Source of the DNA: Streptomyces sp. NBRC 110035
GTDB taxonomy: Bacteria > Actinomycetota > Actinomycetes > Streptomycetales > Streptomycetaceae
DNA: 64,000 bases
Reading direction: 5' to 3'
Assembly: GCF_000829695.1 (NCBI RefSeq)
Contig: NZ_BBNN01000019.1
Location: forward strand, 238,955-302,954
Under the pieces are notes generated by a model. It had not been told where the DNA came from. It saw only the letters and a list, made by a program, of their open reading frames with translations, and ran no database searches. Position 1 is the first letter of the stretch; the number at the start of each line of letters is the position of its first letter. Of this stretch, positions 26,701 through 33,002 are shown in pieces. Position numbers and translations under genes: made by a program.

Positions 26701-27939
26701 GGTGGTGGTGAAGTCACCGACCACGCCTTCGGCTCCGTCCTCGTCCTCCGGGCGGTCGAACAGGGTGGTGTTGAGGCAGACCCGCTCCCCGGCGCCCCAC
26801 CGGCCGAGGACGAGGGCGAAGGCCGCGAGCAGGGCGGCGGTCGGCGTGACCCCGTACTCGGCGCACCGGGCGCGCAGTTCCGCCCAGGTCGTGGCGTCGA
26901 GTTCGGCGGCGGAACGGACGAAGCGGGGCGGGGTGGTGTCGGCGGGGTCGCGCAGCAGGGGCAGCCGCGGCGACGGCGGCAGTCCGGGGGCGCGTTCGGC
27001 CCAGTAGGCGCGGTCGCGGGCGCGCCGGGCCGACCACCGAGGGTCCTCGGAGCGGGCGCGCTGCAGGTCGGCGAACCGGGCCTTCGGCTCGGGAAGCCGG
27101 TGGGCCGGGTCCTCGACGAGACGGCCCCACTGGCGCATCAGCAGCATCCAGCCGGCGAGGTCGGTCAGGAGCACGTCCACGCCGACGTGCAGCCGGGTCC
27201 GTCCGTCCGGCAGCAGCGTGGTGTGGATGTCGAAGAGCGGCCAGGAACGGGTGGGCCGGTTCTGGTGGGAACGTTCTCGCCGCTGGGCGGACAACGTTTC
27301 CCTCATCTGTTCCGCGGACTCGCGGCGCAGGTCGGTGACGCCGATCCGGTAGGGGCCGGGAGAGGCGGCGATGCGCTGGCGGCCCCGGTCGTCCACCGTC
27401 ATGCGCAGCATCGGGTGGTGTTCGACCAGCCGGTTCCAGGCGGTCTCCAGCCGGGCCACGTCCACGAACGGGTCCGGGTCGCCGGGGGTGCGGTCGTACT
27501 CGTGGTAGTAGAAGGTGGCCACCCCGCCCAGCGGCATGCCCTCGGCCCGCCCTGCGAGGTACGAGGCCTGAATGGGCGTCAGGGGAAAGTCCTCCCCCTC
27601 CGTTTGTCCGCCGTGCCGTGCGTCCTGGGGTGACGTCCCCTCCTGCTGCTCGGCACCGGGAAGCCCGGAATCAGGGACCTCCTGCGGCGTGCGACCGGCG
27701 GACAGGCGGTCCGCCACCGCGCGGGCCGTCGCACCGTCACCGAGGAAGGCGGTCAACGGCAGGTCCTGGCCGGTGCGTTCGCGGATCCGCCGCCTCAGCC
27801 GCACCGCGGTGAACGATTCGAGCCCCAGGGCCGCGAGCGGAGTCGTCCGTGCGACCTCCCGCGGTGGTGTGCCGAGGACTTCGGCGATGCAGTCGATGAC
27901 GCGGGCAAGGATGTCGTCACTCGGCACAGGCTGGTTCAT
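23725..27939 (-). CDS. NRPS: carrier - Cy - A (cysteine) - PCP
   Basis: 1404 residues from ATG 27939. An N-terminal carrier (about 10-80, LGLESFTAV, Ser42) precedes a heterocyclisation domain (about 117-560; DVLLTDLAG retains DxxxxD). The adenylation domain is at about 600-1110 (FTSGSTGSPKGVEIEH; GRVDRQVKIRGHRIELGEVE; ANGKID) and the PCP at about 1270-1345 (LGATSLTLV, Ser1308). Specificity-pocket regions (SFDLSVFD, WNTAP, MLSGDW, ASIWS) fit the DLYNLSLIWK-type cysteine code, so it should build a thiazoline. The N-terminal carrier needs a starter acid, but no salicylate synthase or aryl-AMP ligase is in the window. First gene of the nine-gene operon, 84 bases behind an excellent Zur box. The Pro/Ser C-terminal tail contains a 12-bp tandem repeat. 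Confidence 0.92.
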   Translation of the reverse strand: MNQPVPSDDILARVIDCIAEVLGTPPREVARTTPLAALGLESFTAVRLRRRIRERTGQDLPLTAFLGDGATARAVADRLSAGRTPQEVPDSGLPGAEQQEGTSPQDARHGGQTEGEDFPLTPIQASYLAGRAEGMPLGGVATFYYHEYDRTPGDPDPFVDVARLETAWNRLVEHHPMLRMTVDDRGRQRIAASPGPYRIGVTDLRRESAEQMRETLSAQRRERSHQNRPTRSWPLFDIHTTLLPDGRTRLHVGVDVLLTDLAGWMLLMRQWGRLVEDPAHRLPEPKARFADLQRARSEDPRWSARRARDRAYWAERAPGLPPSPRLPLLRDPADTTPPRFVRSAAELDATTWAELRARCAEYGVTPTAALLAAFALVLGRWGAGERVCLNTTLFDRPEDEDGAEGVVGDFTTTALVGTPRFAPADWKGFADYAAAVNHRFWEDLDHRSVSGVEVLRQMRAQNPPSVGAPGHPVVFTSGVGLAGDGEPPAAWIGQEVYGISQTPQVLLDHIVWDEGGRLRLAWDAVDGAFPDGWTPALLDAHVRLLHTLTHPDAWHDTSLGWDPSFRPEEPLDAVPFPTAGPLLHDPAADAARRHPRRPALHTPAATVTHGRLADNAAATAALLAAHGARPGDMVAVACEKGTAQITAVLGVSLSGAGYLPVEPSWPAARIAAVCERAGVRHALVGRGVRTDWPDGVTVHRLTAAGRPARTAAGPTGPAAPLAVPRPEDIAYTIFTSGSTGSPKGVEIEHRAARTTIDDIVDRFALGPDDRVLALSALSFDLSVFDVYGVLGAGGALVLPDPARQRDPQHWLEQAGRHGVTVWNTAPALLEMLVEYAEMEPQEAAGALRSLRLVMLSGDWIPLTLPDRLRRLAPRAKVMSLGGATEASIWSITHPVERTDPNWRSIPYGRALRGQSFLVLDEDGAPCPVGEAGELFIGGDGLARGYTADPVQTAERFAVHPVLGRRLYRTGDLGRWTAGGTIEFLGRVDRQVKIRGHRIELGEVEAVLARHPAVRQCVVSSVRGPDGRPRLVAHLSPRGTSEPPTARELADALRERLPDYMVPGRFVILDQLPVTANGKIDHAALTAAPTDDRPATADGPDPAAVQPGPAAAAANGPSAAPRTAPAGSDADPASASAAAPGGDWIAAALAEAAALGLEAAVVVRPGRLLPDQALEASARWLRHVARTADGSAAAPRLGPGGLVEVVCHPQPADPADLPAPVAPVVPPAPPAPVDSPAPSPAPSPSGPASGAPAPDPYGTGSGQVPRPRGQGGATPVAPAVLEALTGILADFTDVPVTPDSTFGELGATSLTLVLTHRRLRESIAPRLALADMFEHPTVVALAARITAQSTPGTDRGAAAAGTGAVPPSVPPSVPPSDPPSDPPSERPTRRTSRVAARALAEETTR
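23791..23850 (-). repeat. 12-bp coding tandem repeat (five copies)
   Basis: GGACGGCGGGTC occurs twice and GGACGGCGGAAC three times head to tail inside the NRPS gene, encoding PPSV/PPSD repeats in the linker after the final PCP. Copy number may vary between strains; the repeat probably sets the length of a flexible docking tail. Confidence 0.9.
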
Positions 27940-27970
27940 CCGGTCTCCGTCGCAGAGGCTGGCAAGAGAG

Positions 27971-28003
27971 CGCTTCCCCCGCCCGGAGGGCGCGGGGGAA
28001 GCG
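27971..28003 (-). other. Leader hairpin between Zur box and NRPS start
   Basis: A perfect 12-base stem (CGCTTCCCCCGC / GCGGGGGAAGCG) lies between the Zur box at 28023 and the NRPS ATG. It may terminate read-through from the methyltransferase gene upstream on the same strand, or attenuate the NRPS message. The RiPP precursor leader has the same order of box, hairpin and start. Confidence 0.55.
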
Positions 28004-28022
28004 GAACACCGATGAACCTAGA

Positions 28023-28037
28023 TGAAAATGATTATCA
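28023..28037. promoter_or_regulatory. Zur box of the NRPS-PKS operon
   Basis: TGAAAATGATTATCA matches the Streptomyces Zur consensus TGAAAATGATTTTCA at 14 of 15 positions and is a 7-1-7 inverted repeat with one mismatch. It sits 84 bases upstream of the NRPS start and immediately after the stop of the upstream methyltransferase gene. Confidence 0.88.
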
Positions 28038-28039
28038 GA

Positions 28040-28792
28040 TCAACTAGCACGGGAGGGCAGATCGCCCGCGCGCTCCAGAACACACAGCCCCAGCCCGGGA
28101 TCACCCGCCCGGCGCAGCGCGAGCCCCGCCTCGGCGGCCTCGGCCGCCAGCACGCCCTCCGGGGCGACCCACCAGCGGTACTCGACCGACGTCCCGGCCA
28201 ACGGCCGGCCCTGGCGCAGGACGGCGTACTCCATGCGCCAGGTGATCTCGTCCACCCCCGTGGGGCACGCGCTCGCCCAGCCCTCGTACTCCAGTTCACC
28301 GACGACGACCCGGGCCATCCGCACCCGCTCGACCTCCACCGGGGCGAACGGCGGGGTGATGTTGAACACCAGCGCTCCGCCCGGGGCGAGTCGCCGCGCC
28401 GCACGGCTCCACAGGGCGCGCCTCTGCCCGGGCGACAGATGGCCGATCATGTTCAGGGCCACCACCGCGCGCACGCCGTCGGGCCAGTCGGCGCTCTCGC
28501 AGTCGCCGGGAACCACCGTGACGCGCTTGCGCAGCGCGTCGTCCTCGTGGACCCGGGCGAGCAGGACGGCCCGCATCGCCGCGGAGGGCTCGACGGCGAG
28601 GACCGGCACCTGCGGGAGCGCCTCGCAGATGACCCGCACGCCCCGGCCGGACCCGGCCCCGAGGTCCATCACGGCCCCGGCTCCGGCCCGGACGTGCGAC
28701 AGGACGTCCGCCAGGGCCGGAGCCAGCGGCCCCCACGACTCGGCGATCATGATGTCGAGGTACTCGGCGGACCGCTCGTAGGGGTCACTCAT
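28040..28792 (-). CDS. Class I SAM-dependent methyltransferase
   Basis: 250 residues from ATG 28792. Motif I is VMDLGAGSGRGVRVI, followed by VLAVEPSAAM (motif II), DWPDGVRAVVALNMIGHL and RRLAPGGALVFNITPP (motif IV/post-motif). It is a small-molecule methyltransferase of the common Methyltransf_25/11 type, substrate unknown. It lies directly upstream of and co-directional with the NRPS operon but ends before the Zur box that drives that operon. Its own leader contains another Zur-like box about 155 bases upstream, so it may belong to the metallophore pathway (tailoring or self-protection). Function beyond methyl transfer is inferred. Confidence 0.8.
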   Translation of the reverse strand: MSDPYERSAEYLDIMIAESWGPLAPALADVLSHVRAGAGAVMDLGAGSGRGVRVICEALPQVPVLAVEPSAAMRAVLLARVHEDDALRKRVTVVPGDCESADWPDGVRAVVALNMIGHLSPGQRRALWSRAARRLAPGGALVFNITPPFAPVEVERVRMARVVVGELEYEGWASACPTGVDEITWRMEYAVLRQGRPLAGTSVEYRWWVAPEGVLAAEAAEAGLALRRAGDPGLGLCVLERAGDLPSRAS

Positions 28793-28947
28793 CACTGCTC
28801 CAGAAACTCGGTGCCACACGGTTCGTCGAAGAGCGGACGCGCACGTGGGTGCCACGGTCCGCCGACGCGGACACCGCGAGAGTTCCCGACGGCCGCCGGG
28901 GCCCGCTTCCGGACCACGTCGCGCGACGCTCACCCCCGTACAGTAAT

Positions 28948-28962
28948 CAGAAATGAATTTCA
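28948..28962. promoter_or_regulatory. Candidate Zur box upstream of methyltransferase
   Basis: CAGAAATGAATTTCA matches the consensus at 11 of 15 positions, contains the palindrome AATGAATTTCATT (with the next base) and is bracketed by inverted AGTAAT/ATTACT (28942-28947, 28962-28967). It stands alone as an AT-rich island between a terminator and the methyltransferase gene. Confidence 0.6.
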
Positions 28963-28977
28963 TTACTAGAAGCGAGC

Positions 28978-29034
28978 GAGGGGATCGGTGTGTGCGCCCC
29001 GCCCGCAAGGCGGGGCGCACACACCGATCCCCTC
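28978..29034. terminator. Very strong terminator, 26-bp perfect stem
   Basis: Perfectly complementary 26-base arms (28978-29003 and 29009-29034) with a five-base loop (CGCAA) lie 32 bases beyond the S18 stop and close off the minus-strand L33-L31-CobW-S18 operon. Confidence 0.92.
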
Positions 29035-29065
29035 TCCCTGATCCGGCCTGATCCAAACGGAAGAC

Positions 29066-29314
29066 CTAACGCTGTCGGGAGCCGTAGGGGAGCAGGGCCA
29101 TCTCCCGCGCGTTCTTGACGGCCTGCGCTATCCGCCGCTGTTGCTGACGCGTCACGTGGGTCACCCGGCGGCTGCGGATCTTCCCCCGGTCGGAGATGAA
29201 CCTGCGCAGCAGATCGGTGTCCTTGTAGTCGACGTAGGTGATACCGGCGGCGTCCAGCGGGTTGACGCGCTGACGCGTCGCGGTGCGCCGGTCGGTGCTT
29301 GTGCGTCGGGGCAC
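29066..29314 (-). CDS. rpsR: 30S ribosomal protein S18, zinc-free paralogue
   Basis: 82 residues from GTG 29314. The S18 core is clear ([20 protein letters not shown], then [33 protein letters not shown] in pieces). In zinc-type actinobacterial S18 the segment before TYVDYKD carries a CxxC pair; here it reads NPLDAAG with no cysteine anywhere. It would replace the zinc form when zinc is low. Last gene of the minus-strand ribosomal operon, 83 bases after the CobW-like gene, with a huge terminator behind it. Confidence 0.93.
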   Translation of the reverse strand: MPRRTSTDRRTATRQRVNPLDAAGITYVDYKDTDLLRRFISDRGKIRSRRVTHVTRQQQRRIAQAVKNAREMALLPYGSRQR

Positions 29315-29397
29315 GGTGAGGTCATTCCTTTCTTCTCTTCGGACGGGGTGCGGTGCATGAACGGGCGACACGGCGGGACGCCGGATGGGACGCGCCG

Positions 29398-30573
29398 TCA
29401 GGTCACCGGGTCGAGCAGGTCGTCGAAGGCGTGCGGGAGGTGCTCCCAGCGGTCCCTGCCCGCCGCGTACTCGTCGTCGGTGAGCAGGCACGAGTCGAGC
29501 AGGGTGAGCAGGCCCTCGCGGTCCAGGCCGGGTGCGGTGAAGGTGAGGTACTGGCAGCGGTCGCCGTGTTCGGGGTGCCAGTCCACGGAGGCGGCGAGGC
29601 GGCGTTCGACGGGCACCATCTCCCAGGCGGCTTCGGGCAGGGCGGCCAGCCAGGGGCCGGCCGGCTCCACGCACAGCGCGCCGCCCGCGGCGTCCCACGA
29701 CAGCAGGGTGTCGGGGCGGTCCGCCAGCCAGAACCGTCCACGACTGCGGGCGGCGGCGCAGGTCAGGTCCTCCAGCGCCGCGTAGAGGCGCTGCGGGTGG
29801 AAGGGCCGCTCGCGCCGCCAGACGAAGGTGCGCACACCGTGCTCGTCACACTCCTGCGGCAGCAGCGCGCACGCGGGATGCACACGGGCGGCGGCCGCTT
29901 CGACGTCGAAGCCCGCCAGCAGTGCGACCCCGAGGGCTCCGCCCCTCGCGGCCACCTTGCGCGCGCCCGGTGTGAGCTGGGCGAGCAGCGCGCGGTCGCC
30001 CTCGTCGGCGTCCTCGCCGTCCTCCCCGGGAGGGCCGTCCTCGACGAGGGCGATCACCGTGGGGTACTCCAGTTGCCTGGCGAAGGTGTCGGCCACCGTG
30101 CGCCGGTCGGCCGGGGCGGCGGCGAGGCCGGTGTCGGCCAGGTCGTCGCCGTTGGAGAGACACGGCAGGACGAGTGCCGGGTCGACCACGGTGGCCACCC
30201 CTGTCAGCGTCAGCGGGGCGCCCTCGGCGGCGATGACCGCGGCCATGCCCTGGGGCTCGACGGAGTCCCACAGCTCCACGACGGCCAGCCGGTGGCCGCC
30301 CTGCTCCGCGAGCCGCAGCAGTTCGGGAACGAGGTCCTCGCGCAGCGCGCAGCACGCGCAGTCGTTGACCAGGGGCGCGTCGCCGCTGTCCAGCGGGCCG
30401 CCGGCGTCGCGTACGGTCCGGTGCACCGCGCCGGCGACGGCGGACGTCAGGTCGTGGTGCAGCGCGACGGAGCCGGGGACCGTGCGCAGGATCTCGTCGA
30501 CGGCGGCCCGGCGGGCGTCGGCGTGCAGCCCGGCGACGATCGCGACCGGCAGCAGCGTCCGGTCCCCGCTCAC
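29398..30573 (-). CDS. CobW-like protein lacking the P-loop
   Basis: 391 residues from GTG 30573, overlapping the L31 stop by four bases. It aligns along its length with COG0523 proteins: the metal-binding CxCC motif is kept in [12 protein letters not shown], and a CobW C-terminal domain is present ([14 protein letters not shown], then [26 protein letters not shown]). The Walker A region reads [19 protein letters not shown], with no GxxGxGK[ST], and the switch motif is [10 protein letters not shown], so nucleotide hydrolysis is doubtful. It may be a zinc-binding partner or pseudo-GTPase that cooperates with the intact GTPase at 2987-4156. The same gene order (S18, CobW-like, L31, L33) is known from Streptomyces Zur regulons. 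Confidence 0.85.
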   Translation of the reverse strand: MSGDRTLLPVAIVAGLHADARRAAVDEILRTVPGSVALHHDLTSAVAGAVHRTVRDAGGPLDSGDAPLVNDCACCALREDLVPELLRLAEQGGHRLAVVELWDSVEPQGMAAVIAAEGAPLTLTGVATVVDPALVLPCLSNGDDLADTGLAAAPADRRTVADTFARQLEYPTVIALVEDGPPGEDGEDADEGDRALLAQLTPGARKVAARGGALGVALLAGFDVEAAAARVHPACALLPQECDEHGVRTFVWRRERPFHPQRLYAALEDLTCAAARSRGRFWLADRPDTLLSWDAAGGALCVEPAGPWLAALPEAAWEMVPVERRLAASVDWHPEHGDRCQYLTFTAPGLDREGLLTLLDSCLLTDDEYAAGRDRWEHLPHAFDDLLDPVT

Positions 30574-30827
30574 CGGTCGCTCCGCCCGTGTCCGTAGCGC
30601 CGCTCGAAGCGCTCGACCCGTCCCGCGGTGCCCAGGACCCGCTGGGTGCCGGTGCAGAAGGGGTGGCTCGCCGAGGAGATCTCGACGTCGACGACCGGAT
30701 AGGTGGCTCCGTCCTCCCACTCGACGGTCTTGTCGCTCGTGGCCGTCGAGCGGGTCAGGGAGGTGAAGTCGGCGGCCCGGTCGCGGAAGACGACCGGACG
30801 GTACTCGGGGTGGATTCCGGGCTTCAA
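30570..30827 (-). CDS. rpmE2: 50S ribosomal protein L31 type B (zinc-free)
   Basis: 85 residues read from TTG 30827 (the frame begins [15 protein letters not shown]); the L33 gene ends five bases before, with GAGGAG in its 3' end serving as ribosome binding site. L31 type B signature [12 protein letters not shown] is present, while the zinc-binding CxxC of type A L31 is absent. It replaces zinc L31 on starvation, as shown for Streptomyces and Bacillus homologues. Member of the Zur-linked minus-strand operon. Confidence 0.95.
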   Translation of the reverse strand: MKPGIHPEYRPVVFRDRAADFTSLTRSTATSDKTVEWEDGATYPVVDVEISSASHPFCTGTQRVLGTAGRVERFERRYGHGRSDR

Positions 30828-30832
30828 GGCTT

Positions 30833-30997
30833 TCAGCGCTCCTCACGGAAGTCGACGTGCCGGCCGGCGACCGGGTCGTACTTGCGCAACGTCAGCCGGT
30901 CGGGGTCGTTGCGGCGGTTCTTGCGGGTCACGTAGGTGTAGCCGGTACCGGCGGTGGACCTCAGCTTGATGATCGGACGGAGTTCGTTACGGGCCAT
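30833..30997 (-). CDS. rpmG: 50S ribosomal protein L33, zinc-free paralogue
   Basis: 54 residues from ATG 30997: [20 protein letters not shown] and then [20 protein letters not shown], a full L33. The two CxxC pairs of zinc-type L33 are missing. First gene of the minus-strand operon, 21 bases from the Zur-like box at 31019 in the divergent promoter shared with L28-S14. Confidence 0.95.
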   Translation of the reverse strand: MARNELRPIIKLRSTAGTGYTYVTRKNRRNDPDRLTLRKYDPVAGRHVDFREER

Positions 30998-31018
30998 GGG
31001 CCACACTGTACACGCTAT

Positions 31019-31033
31019 TGGTTTTCATTTTCA
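31019..31033. promoter_or_regulatory. Zur-like box in the divergent ribosomal promoter
   Basis: On the minus strand it reads TGAAAATGAAAACCA: a perfect left half TGAAAATGA and a degenerate right half. It lies between the start codons of L33 (minus) and L28 (plus), the position of the experimentally known Zur site in S. coelicolor (SCO3428/3429 region). Confidence 0.75.
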
Positions 31034-31078
31034 TTAAGCTGCTAGTGTGCCGCCCCTGCCCGCCATCGAGGAGGAACC

Positions 31079-31315
31079 ATGTCCGCCCACTGCCAACTCA
31101 CCGGCCGACAGCCCGGCTTCGGTCATCACATCTCCCACTCCCACCGGCGGAGCAAGCGCCGGTTCGACCCGAACGTGCAGCGCAAGCGCTACTGGCTGGC
31201 GAGCGAGGGGCGTCATGTCCGGCTCACCCTCTCCGCCAAGGGCATCAAGACGGTCGACACGATCGGCATCGAGGCCGCGGTGGCCCGCATCCGCGCCCGG
31301 GGAGGGAAGGTCTGA
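31079..31315 (+). CDS. rpmB: 50S ribosomal protein L28, zinc-free paralogue
   Basis: 78 residues from ATG 31079, GAGGAA ribosome binding site just upstream. L28 features: [39 protein letters not shown] and a C-terminal helix ending in GGKV. Only one cysteine remains, so a four-Cys zinc site is impossible. Overlaps the S14 start (TGATG). Divergent from L33 across the Zur-like box. Confidence 0.95.
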   Translation: MSAHCQLTGRQPGFGHHISHSHRRSKRRFDPNVQRKRYWLASEGRHVRLTLSAKGIKTVDTIGIEAAVARIRARGGKV

Positions 31316-31620
31316 TGGCGAAGAAGAGCAAGATCGCGAAGAATGAGCAGCGCCGCCTCGTGGTGGCCCGCCACGCCGCGCGCCGCGCCGAACTGAAGGG
31401 GATCATCGCGTCCCCCCGGGCGTCCGACGAGGAACGCGCCGCCGCCCGGCGCGAGCTGCGCCGGCAGCCCCGCGACGCGAGCGCCACCCGTCTGCGCAAC
31501 CGCGACTCCGTGGACGGCCGCCCCCGCGGCCACCTGCGCGCCTTCGGCCTGTCCCGCATCCGCCTGCGCGAGATGGCCCACGCGGGCGAGCTCCCGGGCG
31601 TCACCAAGAGCAGCTGGTGA
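31315..31620 (+). CDS. rpsN: 30S ribosomal protein S14, zinc-free type
   Basis: 101 residues: [20 protein letters not shown] at the N-terminus and [20 protein letters not shown] / [20 protein letters not shown] at the C-terminus. It is the long S14 form without CxxC...CxxC, in place of the 61-residue zinc form usual in the main actinobacterial ribosomal operons. Cotranscribed with L28. Confidence 0.95.
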   Translation: MAKKSKIAKNEQRRLVVARHAARRAELKGIIASPRASDEERAAARRELRRQPRDASATRLRNRDSVDGRPRGHLRAFGLSRIRLREMAHAGELPGVTKSSW

Positions 31621-31711
31621 ACCGCACCGGCACGTGATCGTCCAGGGGACCGGTGACCGCTGACGGCGATTGCCGCGCAGCCGCGCACCGGCCCCGCCGC
31701 GCGCGCCGCCC

Positions 31712-31769
31712 GGCGGGTGCACGGCGCGTTCGCCGGTCCCGGCGGGTGCACGGCGCGTTCGCCGGTCCC
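31712..31769. repeat. 29-bp exact tandem duplication
   Basis: The unit starting GGCGGGTGCACGGCGCGTTC is present twice in perfect tandem (31712-31740, 31741-31769), then a partial third start. It is non-coding, in the 214-base gap between S14 and the His-rich gene. Confidence 0.9.
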
Positions 31770-31778
31770 GGCGGGCAC

Positions 31779-31827
31779 GGCCGCCCGTGTCCGCCGCCGG
31801 CAGGTGCGGCGGCGGACACGGGCGGCC
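31779..31827. terminator. Bidirectional terminator, 20-bp perfect stem
   Basis: GGCCGCCCGTGTCCGCCGCC (31779-31798) pairs exactly with 31808-31827. It separates the convergent S14 and histidine-rich protein genes. Confidence 0.9.
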
Positions 31828-31834
31828 GGGTGGC

Positions 31835-32284
31835 TCAGTGGTCGTCCCAGTGCCCCTCGTGGGCGGCGTGCCGGTGCCCGTCGTGCACGTAGTCGACGTG
31901 GTCGGCGTGCGGAACGGCGACGTGCCCGCAGCCGGTTCCGTGCTGGTGTTCGTGCCCCTCGTGCCGGGTGTGGCCCGCGCTCGTGCACTCGTCCACGTGA
32001 CCGTCGTGCGTGCGGTGGATGTGTCCGTCGTGCACGTAGTCGACGTGGTCGGCGTGCGGAACGGCGACGTGCCCGCAGCCGGTTCCGTGCTGGTGTTCGT
32101 GCCCCTCGTGCCGGGTGTGGCCCGCGCTCGTGCACTCGTCCACGTGACCGTCGTGCGTGCGGTGGATGTGTCCGTCGTGCACGTAGTCGACGTGGTCGGC
32201 GTGCGGAACGGCGACGTGCCCGCAGCCTTCCCCGTGCCGGTGGTCGTGGACCTCGTGGGTGCGGTGCTCGGCGGCGGACGTCAT
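31835..32284 (-). CDS. Histidine-rich tandem-repeat protein (putative zinc buffer)
   Basis: 149 residues, about a quarter histidine. It consists of a 49-residue unit, HGTGCGHVAVPHADHVDYVH then DGHIHRTHDGHVDECTSAGH then TRHEGHEHQ, present in two full copies and a truncated third at the C-terminus (ending DGHRHAAHEGHWDDH). There is no signal peptide or membrane segment, so it is cytosolic. The dense His/Cys/Asp/Glu suggests a zinc store or chaperone beside the Zur-linked ribosomal genes. I know single-unit relatives only as uncharacterised His-rich actinobacterial proteins, so the function is inferred from composition and context. No clear Zur box lies in its own upstream region. Confidence 0.8.
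   Translation of the reverse strand: MTSAAEHRTHEVHDHRHGEGCGHVAVPHADHVDYVHDGHIHRTHDGHVDECTSAGHTRHEGHEHQHGTGCGHVAVPHADHVDYVHDGHIHRTHDGHVDECTSAGHTRHEGHEHQHGTGCGHVAVPHADHVDYVHDGHRHAAHEGHWDDH
31881..32227. repeat. 147-bp in-frame tandem repeat in His-rich gene
   Basis: Copies at 31881-32027 and 32028-32174 appear identical, and a third, partial copy starts at 32175. Near-perfect identity at silent sites shows a recent duplication, so repeat number probably differs between strains. Confidence 0.9.
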
Positions 32285-32435
32285 GACGTGCTCCCGGTGC
32301 GAAACGAACGGGCGGCCGTCTGTGCGACGGCCGCTGTCGCGCTACCGGACCACCATAGGACGACGCCTGCGACCGCGCACGCGGAGGAGCGACGTGCGGT
32401 ACCCGGGGTACCGCACGGCTGGCAGGCTCTGGGCT

Positions 32436-32996
32436 GTGACAACCCATGAGACAGTGCGCGCTCCCGTGATCACACAGATCAGCCGTTCCCAGGACGTCAC
32501 CGCGGCCGCCGGGCGGGACCTCGCCGAATGCTGGGCAGGGGTCATCAACGCCGGCGGTGCCGTCGTCCCCGTGGACTGCCCCCTCCCTCCGGTGGCCCCG
32601 GCGGCCCTCCGGCCGGCGGTCGAGAGGATCGTTCGGGAACTCTCCTCGGACCGGAGCCGACTCCTCCTGGCGAGCGTGGACGGCACGCTCGCGGGCTGGA
32701 CGGTCCTGCGCCGCGCGCAGCATCCTCTCGAGGCGCACTGCGGCACGGTCAACCACGTCCAGACACATGTGCGCTTCCGGAACAGGGGCGTCGGCGCCGC
32801 GCTGATGCGGCACGTGGCGGCCGTCGCACGCGACGGGATGGGCCTTGAACGGCTGCGGCTCACCGTGCGGTCGGGCCTGGGGCTCGAGGACTTCTACCGC
32901 AAGGCGGGCTGGACCGAGGTCGGGAGATGGCCGGGCGCGCTGCGGGTGGCGCCCGGTGACGACCGGGACGAGATCCTGATGAGTCTGGCCCTCTGA
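32436..32996 (+). CDS. GNAT-family N-acetyltransferase
   Basis: 186 residues from GTG 32436 (frame TTHETVRAPVITQISRSQ). GNAT fold: beta strands in LLLASVDGTLAGWTVLRR, acetyl-CoA loop HVRFRNRGVGAALMRHVA (motif A, RxxGxG/A), and LGLEDFYRKAGWTEVGRWPG near the C-terminus, typical of small-molecule or resistance acetyltransferases. It ends six bases from the convergent methyltransferase gene. Substrate unknown; it may modify the locus product or be unrelated. Confidence 0.8.
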   Translation: MTTHETVRAPVITQISRSQDVTAAAGRDLAECWAGVINAGGAVVPVDCPLPPVAPAALRPAVERIVRELSSDRSRLLLASVDGTLAGWTVLRRAQHPLEAHCGTVNHVQTHVRFRNRGVGAALMRHVAAVARDGMGLERLRLTVRSGLGLEDFYRKAGWTEVGRWPGALRVAPGDDRDEILMSLAL

Positions 32997-33002
32997 AGCC
33001 GC

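Noticed and set aside
23938..27633. 1231-residue plus-strand ORF inside the NRPS region
   Set aside because: Antisense of Cy-A-PCP codons, produced by high third-position GC.
31640..31830. Possible CRISPR-like array from the repeats after S14
   Set aside because: A single 29-bp tandem duplication without spacers plus a terminator hairpin; no cas genes.
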